Part shown: piece by piece, positions 6,729-13,578 of the stretch | Layout of the letters: each line of letters opens with the position of its first letter | Position numbering within the stretch: the stretch's first letter is position 1 | Source of the DNA: an uncultured Veillonella sp. | Lineage (GTDB): Bacteria > Bacillota > Negativicutes > Veillonellales > Veillonellaceae | Assembly (NCBI GenBank): GCA_900544365.1 | Contig: UQVF01000029.1 | Span: 1 to 22,325, forward strand | DNA: 22,325 nucleotides | Direction: 5' to 3' | Program-made: the position numbers and the translations under genes | The notes under the pieces: generated by a model | What the model was told of the DNA's origin: nothing | Seen by the model: the letters and a program-made list of their open reading frames with translations, nothing else | Database searches by the model: none

Positions 6729-6829
6729 CTTGTATAGTTGTATAGTATAGTTGTATAGTGTTAGTAATGTTCAGGATGTACACATAAGAAAGTCTATGCG
6801 TTGAGTTCTATATTATCCTTAAGGAGGAG

Positions 6830-7264
6830 TTAGCCTAAAGTAGCACGTAAGAACCACAATTGTTTTTCATAGTACGCAATGTGATCTTCCATGATAGCGA
6901 CTAATCCAAAGTTTCCTTCTTCATCAGCAGATTCACGAATAGAGCGCGCTTCTTTATTCAATAATTTGAAATCTCCTTCCAAAAGTTTGTAAACTTGTTC
7001 TACGGAGAATTTATTACCTGGTTCTTCTTTTAAAGATGCAATTTCTAAATATTTTGCTACATGCACTACAGGTTCTTCGCCTTGCATTTTTACATGTTCT
7101 GCCACCGCATCATAATAATCGAATGCCACATCATAGACTTCTTCTAAATATTTGTGAGCTGGTACAAATTGAGAACCTACTACGTTAAAATGAAAATTGT
7201 GAAGTTTAATGTTCCAAATTGCCAAGTTCGCAATATACTGATTTACTGCTTGTAAGTTTTTCAT
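6830..7264 (-). CDS. dps: Dps-family ferritin (DNA-protecting / iron-storing mini-ferritin)
   Basis: This 144-residue protein is a Dps-type mini-ferritin, which forms hollow 12-mers that oxidise ferrous iron with hydrogen peroxide and store it, limiting Fenton damage. The inter-subunit ferroxidase residues are all there with exact family spacing: H25 (NFHFNV), H37 (PAHKYLEE), D52 and E56 (YYDAVAEH). There is no Lys-rich N-terminal tail, so direct DNA binding of the E. coli Dps kind is doubtful. AAGGAG lies 8 bases before the ATG. The gene stands alone, with its own terminator and, upstream, a near-perfect PerR-type box, as is known for the mrgA/dps gene of Bacillus. Peroxide control is therefore likely. 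Confidence 0.93.
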   Translation of the reverse strand: MKNLQAVNQYIANLAIWNIKLHNFHFNVVGSQFVPAHKYLEEVYDVAFDYYDAVAEHVKMQGEEPVVHVAKYLEIASLKEEPGNKFSVEQVYKLLEGDFKLLNKEARSIRESADEEGNFGLVAIMEDHIAYYEKQLWFLRATLG

Positions 7265-7294
7265 AATTACATCTCCTTTTCTTTAGTTTAAAAT

Positions 7295-7309
7295 TTATAA
7301 TAATTATAG
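7295..7309. promoter_or_regulatory. PerR-like box upstream of dps
   Basis: TTATAATAATTATAG matches the known PerR consensus TTATAATNATTATAA at every defined position except the last. It lies 31 bases before the dps ATG. A second, weaker copy (TAATAACTATTATTT, 7318-7332) lies close to the expected transcription start. The region is very AT-rich, so chance similarity must be kept in mind. Confidence 0.55.
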
Positions 7310-7343
7310 TTAGTAATTAATAACTATTATTTATTATGTGTAT

Positions 7344-7372
7344 ATCTTAGCATACTAAATTGTAAAATGCAA
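7344..7372 (-). promoter_or_regulatory. Candidate dps promoter
   Basis: TTGCAT (7372-7367) and extended -10 TGCTAAGAT (7352-7344) are 17 bases apart on the minus strand. The start site near 7337 would fall beside the second PerR-like box. Confidence 0.4.
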
Positions 7373-7404
7373 TACTTTTTCATATAGTTTATCGAAATAT
7401 TTAA

Positions 7405-7444
7405 ATATAAAAAGTTCCCGTTACCTATAACATAACGAGAACTT
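7405..7444 (-). terminator. Terminator of the arsR-dinB-tauE gene run
   Basis: AAGTTCCCGTTA (7412-7423) pairs with TAACGAGAACTT (7433-7444) with one mismatch. The minus strand continues TTTTTATA. It lies just after the last gene of the run. Confidence 0.75.
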
Positions 7445-7454
7445 ATATCATATA

Positions 7455-7877
7455 TTATTCACTTTTCTTAATAAATCCTTGTGTAGCGCTGTACAAACAG
7501 AACCATACAAAGAAACTAGCCCCTGTGATAATCAAATACATGGTTTCTGTTAACTCACCCGAACGATACATCGCCAAGGTGTAAAAGAAGGCCGTCATCG
7601 TCATTAAGATGTAGGACAATACGTAACGCATACCACGCTCTACCTCTGTGTCGGTGAACATTTCTTTCTTGAAACGCATCCAATAGATACCGCATAATAC
7701 CACTCCACCTAACATATTAGCAGCTAGTAAACTCATATCTGCCCTGCCATTAAAGAACCAGCACAATGCCAAATGATTGATGAACAACATCCACTTAATC
7801 ATCGTCGTCAAACGAGCCGTTGTAATCGTTTGCTGTGGCTGGGATTGATATTGCTTCTTTTTCTTTCCTTTTCCCAT
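7455..7877 (-). CDS. Small four-helix membrane protein of unknown function
   Basis: This 140-residue protein has a short Lys-rich start (GKGKKKK) followed by four hydrophobic segments at about 27-43, 48-67, 84-103 and 112-130. It ends with a polar KKSE tail. I recognise no catalytic motif or named family. AGAGG lies 5 bases before the ATG. The gene sits 33 bases downstream of the TauE/SafE-type permease with no terminator between, and a terminator follows it, so it is the last gene of the run. It might be an accessory part of the permease, but that is a guess from position only. Confidence 0.75.
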   Translation of the reverse strand: MGKGKKKKQYQSQPQQTITTARLTTMIKWMLFINHLALCWFFNGRADMSLLAANMLGGVVLCGIYWMRFKKEMFTDTEVERGMRYVLSYILMTMTAFFYTLAMYRSGELTETMYLIITGASFFVWFCLYSATQGFIKKSE

Positions 7878-7910
7878 ACTATCCTCTCTAATTAATCTAT
7901 TCCTTGTGTC

Positions 7911-8696
7911 TTAGAACAATACGTGCGATGTATAAATTAAACGCAAGGCTAAGATACCGACCCCGATAGACAAGCCAATAAGGATTGTTTTAGCTCGCAA
8001 TCGTTTGGCAATAAACGCTCCTAACTGTCCCCCTAATAAAGCGCCAATACCACAAGGAATAGCTACTTCAAAATGGATGTGGCCGTTCAAGAAATGCGTC
8101 AGTGTCCCTACTGATGTAGAGGTAGCCAAAATAAAATGACTTGTTGCTGTGGCCATATGCGTCGGAAATCCCATCATATATATGAGCGCTGGCACATGAA
8201 TTAATCCACCACCAATACCAAATAAACTAGATAGGAACCCTACTACTACACTAACGAGGATACCTACGACCTTATTATAGGTCAACTCTTCTAATTGTAA
8301 GGATTCTTCTTTTCGCTCTCCTTTGCGCATGTTTTTGTAGCCAATAAATCCAGACATAATAAGCAAGAAAGAGCCAAACCAAAATCGGAATCCACTACCA
8401 TCAAAATATTCTGCTACATGAGCTCCAATAATAGACCCAGGGAAAGTTGCTATACTAAATAGTATAGCTGCACTATAAAGAATTTTCTTTTGTTTCACAT
8501 AGGCAATGGTTCCAGAAATAGCGTTACAAGTTACCGTAAATAAAGAGGTTCCTACCACCATAGCTGGTGTCCACTCTGGAAAAAAATATAAAAATACAGG
8601 CACAAAGATAATACCGCCTCCAGCACCGATGATTGTACCCAATGTAGCTACCGCAATTCCTAATAATATAAATCCTACTACACTAATAATCTCCAT
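7911..8696 (-). CDS. TauE/SafE family (DUF81) permease
   Basis: A 261-residue membrane protein with two similar halves, each with the Gly-rich family motif: GAGGGIIFVPVF near residue 25 and GIGGGLIHVPALIYMMG in the second half, plus LLGGQLGAFIA near the end. About eight hydrophobic helices are seen. Family members move small sulfur or carbon anions such as sulfite, sulfoacetate or related compounds; the substrate here cannot be read. AAGGAGG lies 8 bases before the ATG and spans the end of the upstream gene, whose stop is only 3 bases away, so the two are co-translated. A cysteine desulfidase gene elsewhere in the window makes a sulfur anion plausible but does not prove it. Confidence 0.85.
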   Translation of the reverse strand: MEIISVVGFILLGIAVATLGTIIGAGGGIIFVPVFLYFFPEWTPAMVVGTSLFTVTCNAISGTIAYVKQKKILYSAAILFSIATFPGSIIGAHVAEYFDGSGFRFWFGSFLLIMSGFIGYKNMRKGERKEESLQLEELTYNKVVGILVSVVVGFLSSLFGIGGGLIHVPALIYMMGFPTHMATATSHFILATSTSVGTLTHFLNGHIHFEVAIPCGIGALLGGQLGAFIAKRLRAKTILIGLSIGVGILALRLIYTSHVLF

Positions 8697-8699
8697 ATC

Positions 8700-9674
8700 C
8701 TAGTCCTCCTTGGATAGCTTTGCAAACCGATCTAGTTTATGCTTCTTAAAGATCGCTTTCATCCCTCGCTTTTCCGTTTTTTTATCTGCCTTTTTATCCG
8801 CCTTTTTCTCTGCTTTTTTTGCTACTTTTTGTAAGACCTTCTCCGTCCATGCATCACCATGCTCTTCTGCATAGCGTTCCCATTTAGACAATTTTTTCGC
8901 CCACTTATCTACAGATGGTACCTCTTTTTTATGTTTCGACTTATCTTTGCTTTTTTCCTTCTTTTTCTTTTTTTCTCGTTTCACAATGCAACATTTCTCT
9001 CGTTCTTCTGGGATGGGAGAATTTTCTGTACAATGTTTACAACGTTTTTTATATTCTTTTTTGGATTTTTCTATCTCAAAAGTATCGTACAAGTTAGACT
9101 CTGCACTAGTTTGTTTGGTTAAGTCTATAGCAGTCTCCGCTTGACTAGGATCCGCACTGTCCTCATCCGCAAACACCCAATCCTCATAGTCATGTTCATT
9201 GATACGTTTCGTTTCACTAGTATTGCTAAATAAATCCATAAATGACGTTGACACTGGTTTCAACTCGACGGTTTCTACGGCCTCTTTTAGAACCTCTTCC
9301 CCTTGCCAACGGTCAGCCATCACAAAGTCCACCCCTAAAGCAACACCTACATCATAGCCTTCCACACCTTCATCAGCTACTGATTCTACCGCTGTTGGTT
9401 CTTCTAAGGAAGATATCATATCATACAAATAGTGTTCTGTTACCATATTTTGGATGCCACACAATTCTTCCCATTGTTTTCCTAATAGAGCCAACATGTG
9501 GGCAAAATTTTCTAAATCTTCTATCACTTCCATTGCCATTTTAGGAGAGTCCATATGTTGTACGTCTATATTTGCCACATATTGCTGCTGCACTTCCTTA
9601 CAATGACTATACGCCGTCTGCAACCCTTCTAACAATTCCTCAATGTATTCCTGATCCACTATATATCGTTGCAT
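8700..9674 (-). CDS. Lys-rich unknown protein with a CxxC...CC cluster, in operon with dinB
   Basis: No family recognised. The 324 residues fall into three parts: a helical N-terminal region (1-90), an acidic middle (about 90-200), and a strongly basic C-terminal part. The basic part starts with a cysteine group C212-x2-C215 and C228-C229 (RCKHCTEN, EKCC) that could hold zinc or another metal. A Lys-rich run follows (KREKKKKKEK), then WAKKLSKWERYAEEHG and short KKADKKADKK-type repeats. The tail would suit nucleic-acid binding or membrane-surface contact. AGGAGG lies 5 bases before the ATG. The gene starts 9 bases after the dinB stop and ends 3 bases before the permease start. Co-expression with DNA polymerase IV is supported by spacing; any role in DNA damage response is inference. 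Confidence 0.8.
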   Translation of the reverse strand: MQRYIVDQEYIEELLEGLQTAYSHCKEVQQQYVANIDVQHMDSPKMAMEVIEDLENFAHMLALLGKQWEELCGIQNMVTEHYLYDMISSLEEPTAVESVADEGVEGYDVGVALGVDFVMADRWQGEEVLKEAVETVELKPVSTSFMDLFSNTSETKRINEHDYEDWVFADEDSADPSQAETAIDLTKQTSAESNLYDTFEIEKSKKEYKKRCKHCTENSPIPEEREKCCIVKREKKKKKEKSKDKSKHKKEVPSVDKWAKKLSKWERYAEEHGDAWTEKVLQKVAKKAEKKADKKADKKTEKRGMKAIFKKHKLDRFAKLSKED

Positions 9675-9683
9675 ACTTTCCTC

Positions 9684-10865
9684 CTAAGATGATGTACCTT
9701 CATCCTTCAATTTTCGTTTCCACAAAGCGCCTGTGGTAACAATATCTTCTCCAAACCGTTCTTCCAAGGTATCCAATACTTGTGCTAGTCGATCTGGCTC
9801 TGTTTCTTTACTCTGAAAGAGCGACTCTTGTTCCACCTGTTGATGAAAGCCACTGACCGTAATTCCTAACAAGCGAAATGGCCCTTGTACATTAAGTTTA
9901 TTATATAATACACAGGCCGTCTCATACAATACACCTTCTCTATCCGTCTGATAGGACAATCGTTTTTGCCGTGTTTTTGTAGTAAAATCTGGCAACCTTA
10001 CTTTGATAGCAATAGTATTGCCTTTGAGCCCTTTTTGGCGCAAGCGCTTAGCCACGTGATGCGCAAAATATCGCCATTCATGATCGATTTCCTCCGGATC
10101 TACTAAATCCCGTTCATAAGTCAGTTCATTGCCTATAGATTGCAGCTCACGATTCCATTCAATTGGGCGATTATCAATGCCTTTAGATAACAAATAAATA
10201 CGTTCACTTTGATGACCACAATAGGGTTCTAGCTCATGATAAGAATCTAGCTGTGCAATATCTTGAATCCGCTGAAAGCCACCTCGTTGTAATGCTTGTT
10301 CCATATGGGCTCCAACACCCCATAATCTACGCACAGGTAAGTGCCTAATATGAGTTACTTCTTGTCCATGCGGAATAATATACAACCCATCTGGTTTTTT
10401 CAAATCCGATGCAAGTTTTGCTAAAAACTTATTTGGTCCAATTCCCACAGATGCGATCAAACCCGTTAGTTCCTTAATTTGTGCTTTCACAGCTCGACCC
10501 ACCGCCATAGGAGAATCATAAAGTTTTCCTAGCCCTGAAATATCTAAAAAGGCCTCGTCTAAAGAAATAGGCTCTAAATAAGGGCTGAATCGATGTAACA
10601 CCTCATGAATTTGGTCCGAAATTTCATGATATCTTTCAATTCGAGGCAATATATAAATACCCTCTGGACATAATTTTCTAGCTCGACCAATAGGCATAGC
10701 CGAACGTACTCCAAACTTTCGAGCTTCATAACTACACGTAGCCACCACACCACGTGAAGAAAGGCCACCCACGATAACAGGGTGACCTTGTAATTCTGGA
10801 CGGTCATGTTGTTCTACAGAGGCAAAAAAAGCATCCATATCTACATGCATAATCCAACGTTTCAT
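9684..10865 (-). CDS. dinB: DNA polymerase IV (Y-family translesion polymerase)
   Basis: This 393-residue protein is Pol IV, which copies past damaged bases with low fidelity. The catalytic acidic residues are D9 and D11 region (HVDMDAFFASVE) and D103-E104 (SLDEAFLDIS); F14 is the expected steric gate against ribonucleotides. The helix-hairpin-helix thumb (LWGVGAHMEQALQRGGF) and little-finger domain follow. QESLF, about 50 residues before the end, fits the beta-clamp binding motif, which is usually closer to the C-terminus. The start MKRWIMHVDMD at 10865 is the normal family start; the longer frame to 11018 only overlaps the regulator gene. The ATG comes one base after the TAA of the arsR-type gene and has only a weak ribosome site, so translation is probably coupled to it. 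Confidence 0.94.
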   Translation of the reverse strand: MKRWIMHVDMDAFFASVEQHDRPELQGHPVIVGGLSSRGVVATCSYEARKFGVRSAMPIGRARKLCPEGIYILPRIERYHEISDQIHEVLHRFSPYLEPISLDEAFLDISGLGKLYDSPMAVGRAVKAQIKELTGLIASVGIGPNKFLAKLASDLKKPDGLYIIPHGQEVTHIRHLPVRRLWGVGAHMEQALQRGGFQRIQDIAQLDSYHELEPYCGHQSERIYLLSKGIDNRPIEWNRELQSIGNELTYERDLVDPEEIDHEWRYFAHHVAKRLRQKGLKGNTIAIKVRLPDFTTKTRQKRLSYQTDREGVLYETACVLYNKLNVQGPFRLLGITVSGFHQQVEQESLFQSKETEPDRLAQVLDTLEERFGEDIVTTGALWKRKLKDEGTSS

Positions 10866-10866
10866 A

Positions 10867-11217
10867 TTATTCTGCCACCGCTTGTGGAGCATCCTCAATA
10901 CGGCAGTATTTGATTTGTGCACAAATGCACTCATCTTTTGTTTTATATAATTCAGGTAAAAATTGAACGAATTCATCAAATGCTTCTTCATTGATAGAAT
11001 AGCGAGTCCACAACCCACTACGCACAGAATTTACAATACCTGCATCAATTAAAATTTTCATGTGATAACTAAGAGTCGATTGAGATAACTCAAAGCTCGC
11101 CAAAATATCACAAGCACATAGTTCATTACAGGACAACATGTCCACAATGTGCAATCTCGTCTCATCACTAAGGGCTTTAAAAATTGCAGCCAAACGTTCG
11201 TATGTAACTTCTAACAT
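10867..11217 (-). CDS. ArsR/SmtB-family metal- or metalloid-responsive repressor
   Basis: This 116-residue winged-helix regulator has the family layout: FKALSDETRLHIVDML (13-28), then ELCACDILASF (32-42) with the ArsR-type cysteine signature, and the recognition helix SQSTLSYHMKILIDAG (45-60). C30, C34 and C36 in the alpha-3 region, plus C97, C99 and C105 near the C-terminus, could bind arsenite or a thiophilic metal. Such proteins repress their own operon until the ligand binds. AGGAG lies 7 bases before the ATG at 11217; an ATG two codons earlier is too close. It heads the run with dinB next, an unusual partner, and no arsenite pump or arsenate reductase is in view. The true ligand is unknown. 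Confidence 0.85.
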   Translation of the reverse strand: MLEVTYERLAAIFKALSDETRLHIVDMLSCNELCACDILASFELSQSTLSYHMKILIDAGIVNSVRSGLWTRYSINEEAFDEFVQFLPELYKTKDECICAQIKYCRIEDAPQAVAE

Positions 11218-11260
11218 CCTCATTCTCCTATATGTATTCTACTTGTAACCTTACTCCTTT

Positions 11261-11266
11261 ATTATA
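11261..11266 (-). promoter_or_regulatory. Candidate -10 of the arsR-dinB unit
   Basis: On the minus strand GTATATAAT gives a perfect TATAAT hexamer about 45 bases before the regulator start. The -35 region is poor. No clear ArsR-type operator palindrome was found. Confidence 0.35.
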
Positions 11267-11348
11267 TACAAAATTTTAAACTAAATCTAATACTTTAAAT
11301 GAAGAAAGGATGCTTTTTAGTAATACTACTATATGATTTCAGAAAGAT

Positions 11349-11379
11349 AAAAACGGCAAAGCATAGCTTTGCCGTTTTT
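11349..11379 (-). terminator. Terminator downstream of the peroxiredoxin gene
   Basis: AAAAACGGCAAAGC (11349-11362) and GCTTTGCCGTTTTT (11366-11379) form a perfect 14-pair stem with a 3-base loop, giving T5 at the minus-strand end. It lies about 150 bases after the peroxiredoxin stop; by its A/T arms it could also work on the plus strand. Confidence 0.85.
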
Positions 11380-11460
11380 ATGGGAAGTAAAGGATCTAAG
11401 ATGTGTTCTTAGGAAAGTTTACAAATATAGTCAACACACTATCTTAATTAATTATGTATT

Positions 11461-11495
11461 GTTGAAGATTCGAGAGAGGGAGAGGAATCTTCAAC
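11461..11495. other. Perfect 11-bp stem with 13-base purine/pyrimidine loop
   Basis: GTTGAAGATTC (11461-11471) pairs perfectly with GAATCTTCAAC (11485-11495). The loop is pure purine on the plus strand (GAGAGAGGGAGAG) and pure pyrimidine on the minus strand. It lies 30 bases after the peroxiredoxin stop and has no T run, so it is not a classic terminator. It may protect the messenger 3' end or be part of a small RNA. Nothing coding is seen in 11218-11525. Confidence 0.5.
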
Positions 11496-11525
11496 CACGA
11501 CTGCTCAGATAGCTGTTTATTTACA

Positions 11526-12089
11526 TTAGATTTTGCCTACTAGGCCAAGGTCTGCTGGATCCAATGTTTTTTCACCAGGAGTCCATTTTGCTGGGCACAC
11601 TTCGCCATGTTTTGCAACAAATTGGCAAGCTTGTACTTTACGTACTAACTCAGCAGCGGAACGACCTACGCCCATGTCACAGATTTCTGCAGCACGTACG
11701 ATGCCTTCTGGATCAACCACGAAGGACCCACGGTAAGCTTGACCGTCTTCTTCAGAGAATGTATCGAAGAAGTCAGCTAATTCGTGTTTAATATCGGATA
11801 ACATAGTGTATTCGATTTTGTTGATTGTAGGGGATGCATCAGACCACGCTTTATGAACGAAAGCAGAGTCAACAGATACAGAGAATACCTCTACGCCCAA
11901 TTCTTTCAATTCTGCGTATTGATCTTGTAAGTCTGCTAATTCTGTAGGGCACACAAATGTGAAGTCTGCAGGATAGAAAACAAATACACTCCATTTACCT
12001 TCGATATCTTTATTGCTTACTTTGATGATTTCTGGTTTACGGAATGCATCTAATTCAAAAGCTGGTAGTTGTTTACCGATGATTGCCAT
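11526..12089 (-). CDS. ahpC: Alkyl hydroperoxide reductase C-type 2-Cys peroxiredoxin
   Basis: This 187-residue typical 2-Cys peroxiredoxin reduces hydrogen and organic peroxides. The peroxidatic C47 lies in PADFTFVCPTE and the resolving C165 in GEVCPAKWTPG, positions and length equal to bacterial AhpC. No ahpF reductase gene lies alongside, so electrons must come from a thioredoxin- or rubredoxin-type donor elsewhere. AAAGGAG lies 8 bases before the ATG at 12089, which gives the normal N-terminus (MAIIGKQLPAF); the longer frame to 12128 is leader sequence. The gene stands alone, with a promoter, a PerR-like box upstream and a strong terminator downstream. Peroxide control is likely but rests on a weaker box than at dps. 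Confidence 0.94.
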   Translation of the reverse strand: MAIIGKQLPAFELDAFRKPEIIKVSNKDIEGKWSVFVFYPADFTFVCPTELADLQDQYAELKELGVEVFSVSVDSAFVHKAWSDASPTINKIEYTMLSDIKHELADFFDTFSEEDGQAYRGSFVVDPEGIVRAAEICDMGVGRSAAELVRKVQACQFVAKHGEVCPAKWTPGEKTLDPADLGLVGKI

Positions 12090-12125
12090 TGTAATATCTC
12101 CTTTAATGCAACAACCCATATATAG

Positions 12126-12142
12126 CACATAGTAGCTATGTG
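12126..12142. promoter_or_regulatory. Perfect inverted repeat in the ahpC leader
   Basis: CACATAG and CTATGTG flank the three bases TAG. The element lies between the likely transcription start (near 12161) and the ribosome site, so it could be a leader hairpin or an operator. Confidence 0.35.
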
Positions 12143-12167
12143 ACTATCTAATTTAATCTATGTACTT

Positions 12168-12212
12168 ATCATACACCAGCTTACAAAAAAAATCAATATA
12201 TAATTATTCTCA
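12168..12212 (-). promoter_or_regulatory. ahpC promoter with PerR-like box
   Basis: On the minus strand TTGATT (12196-12191) and TATGAT (12173-12168) are 17 bases apart. Directly upstream of the -35, 12198-12212 (ATATAATTATTCTCA) matches 12 of 15 positions of the PerR consensus. A Fur-type site is an alternative reading. Confidence 0.45.
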
Positions 12213-12236
12213 TTCTCTATATAAATAATGCATAGA

Positions 12237-13478
12237 TTACTTTTCTAACATAGTTTCTAGAATAACTACATCTGTTTGTTTCATTCCTTCACGAGCAATC
12301 GTTGCTACCGTTCGCACAGTATGATCAATATCTTCTTTTACGATACCTTGGCCAGCTTTAAAGCTATTCTCCGTCTTTGCTTGTGTGTATGCTAGCAAAG
12401 AATTGCCCAAAGACATACCTATTTTCATAGCACAAGATGCTTTTGCTCCATCACATACAACACCAGATGTGCCAGCTAAAGCATTTGATAATGTTTCCCA
12501 AACTACTTCTTTAGACTCACTCATTAAAAAAGCCACTCCTGCTGCAGTAGCAGAGGCTGCACTCACTACACCACAGTACGCACTCAATCGACCTATGTAC
12601 TGTTTAATATACAACGCTAATACATTCGCTAATGCTAAAGAACGCAATGTATGGTCCCGGTCAATACCGTACTCTTTTGCGTACATCATGATGGGTACCG
12701 ATAGTGTAATGCCTTGATTCCCACTTCCACAGTTAATCATAACTGGCATAGAACAACCATCCATGCGAGCATCAGAACCAGCGGCCGCATAGGCCCGCGC
12801 TTTATCAGCAATAGAAGATGAGTTAGAAATAATTAATTTACCAATATTAGATCCATAATTATTTTTCATTCCTTCTTCTGCTATGGCCATATTCAAATCT
12901 AGTTGTGGTCCTAAAATCTCTTCCAATTCTTTTGCATCTACAGTACTAGCAAATTCATAACACGAATCAAAACACAACTCCATAGAATGTTTTGCTACTT
13001 CTTCTGACGATAGAGCAATCAATACTTCTCCATCTTTTTCCGCATAAGAAATAGTCGTATGCGTATTTTGAACGATGACCTTCGACATGTGCTCACCAGC
13101 TGTAGCCGTCACCTCAATGAATAAGTTCTCTACTCCTTCTGCCAATTCGATATCACAATAATCCGCTTCAAATAGACGGTCTGCTTCTACCACGTGTTCT
13201 CGTGTAAGATCTTCCAAGACTTCTAACTCTTTTGCTGCCGTACCTACTAAAGCCCCTAAGATAAGACTATAGTAAATGCCTGTGCGACCTTCTGAATTAG
13301 GTATAGTCACACTTTTCGCATTTTTAATAATATTACCACTCAATCGTCCATGAATCCGATCAGGTCGAACACCCAATAGTTCTGCCGCTTTTGCCGCTGC
13401 AAAGGCCAAGGCAATGGGCTCTGTACAACCAAAGGCCGGCTTAACCTCTCGTCTTAATAATTCTATGTACTCTTTCAT
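12237..13478 (-). CDS. cyuA: L-cysteine desulfidase family protein (CyuA/YhaM, UPF0597)
   Basis: This 413-residue enzyme belongs to the iron-sulfur cysteine desulfidase family, which breaks L-cysteine into pyruvate, ammonia and sulfide and is related to the alpha chain of L-serine dehydratase. The catalytic cysteine is C18 in FGCTEP. The three cluster cysteines C302 (AYCGVV), C342 (VVCDGAK) and C349 (SCAMKI) have spacings of 40 and 7, the same as in the characterised archaeal enzyme (C282, C322, C329) as I recall it. GGAGG lies 5 bases before the ATG. It follows menC after a 100-base gap with no clear terminator, so it may be read with the men genes. It would supply pyruvate and sulfide, or detoxify cysteine; a related substrate cannot be excluded. 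Confidence 0.88.
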   Translation of the reverse strand: MKEYIELLRREVKPAFGCTEPIALAFAAAKAAELLGVRPDRIHGRLSGNIIKNAKSVTIPNSEGRTGIYYSLILGALVGTAAKELEVLEDLTREHVVEADRLFEADYCDIELAEGVENLFIEVTATAGEHMSKVIVQNTHTTISYAEKDGEVLIALSSEEVAKHSMELCFDSCYEFASTVDAKELEEILGPQLDLNMAIAEEGMKNNYGSNIGKLIISNSSSIADKARAYAAAGSDARMDGCSMPVMINCGSGNQGITLSVPIMMYAKEYGIDRDHTLRSLALANVLALYIKQYIGRLSAYCGVVSAASATAAGVAFLMSESKEVVWETLSNALAGTSGVVCDGAKASCAMKIGMSLGNSLLAYTQAKTENSFKAGQGIVKEDIDHTVRTVATIAREGMKQTDVVILETMLEK

Positions 13479-13578
13479 CTAAACCTCCGAGTTACCTCTA
13501 TGTAGTTACGACATCCTCCGCACACTTCGTTGTAAAGACCGTATCAATACATCTATCATCTGTAAAAGTCTATATCTA

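Noticed and set aside
6731..6758. TTGTATAG-type short repeat next to the dps terminator as a CRISPR or phase-variation element
   Set aside because: Only two to three imperfect copies with no spacers, located after the terminator; it is best seen as simple AT-rich sequence.
10866..11018. Longer start for dinB at 11018
   Set aside because: The extra 51 residues lie within the arsR-type gene in another frame; family proteins start at MKRWIMHVDMD and an ATG sits right there after the upstream stop.
12189..12208. Run of eight A at 12185-12192 as a slippage switch for ahpC
   Set aside because: It falls in the spacer and -35 of the promoter, but short A runs are common in this DNA and ahpC is a housekeeping defence gene; no support beyond the run itself.
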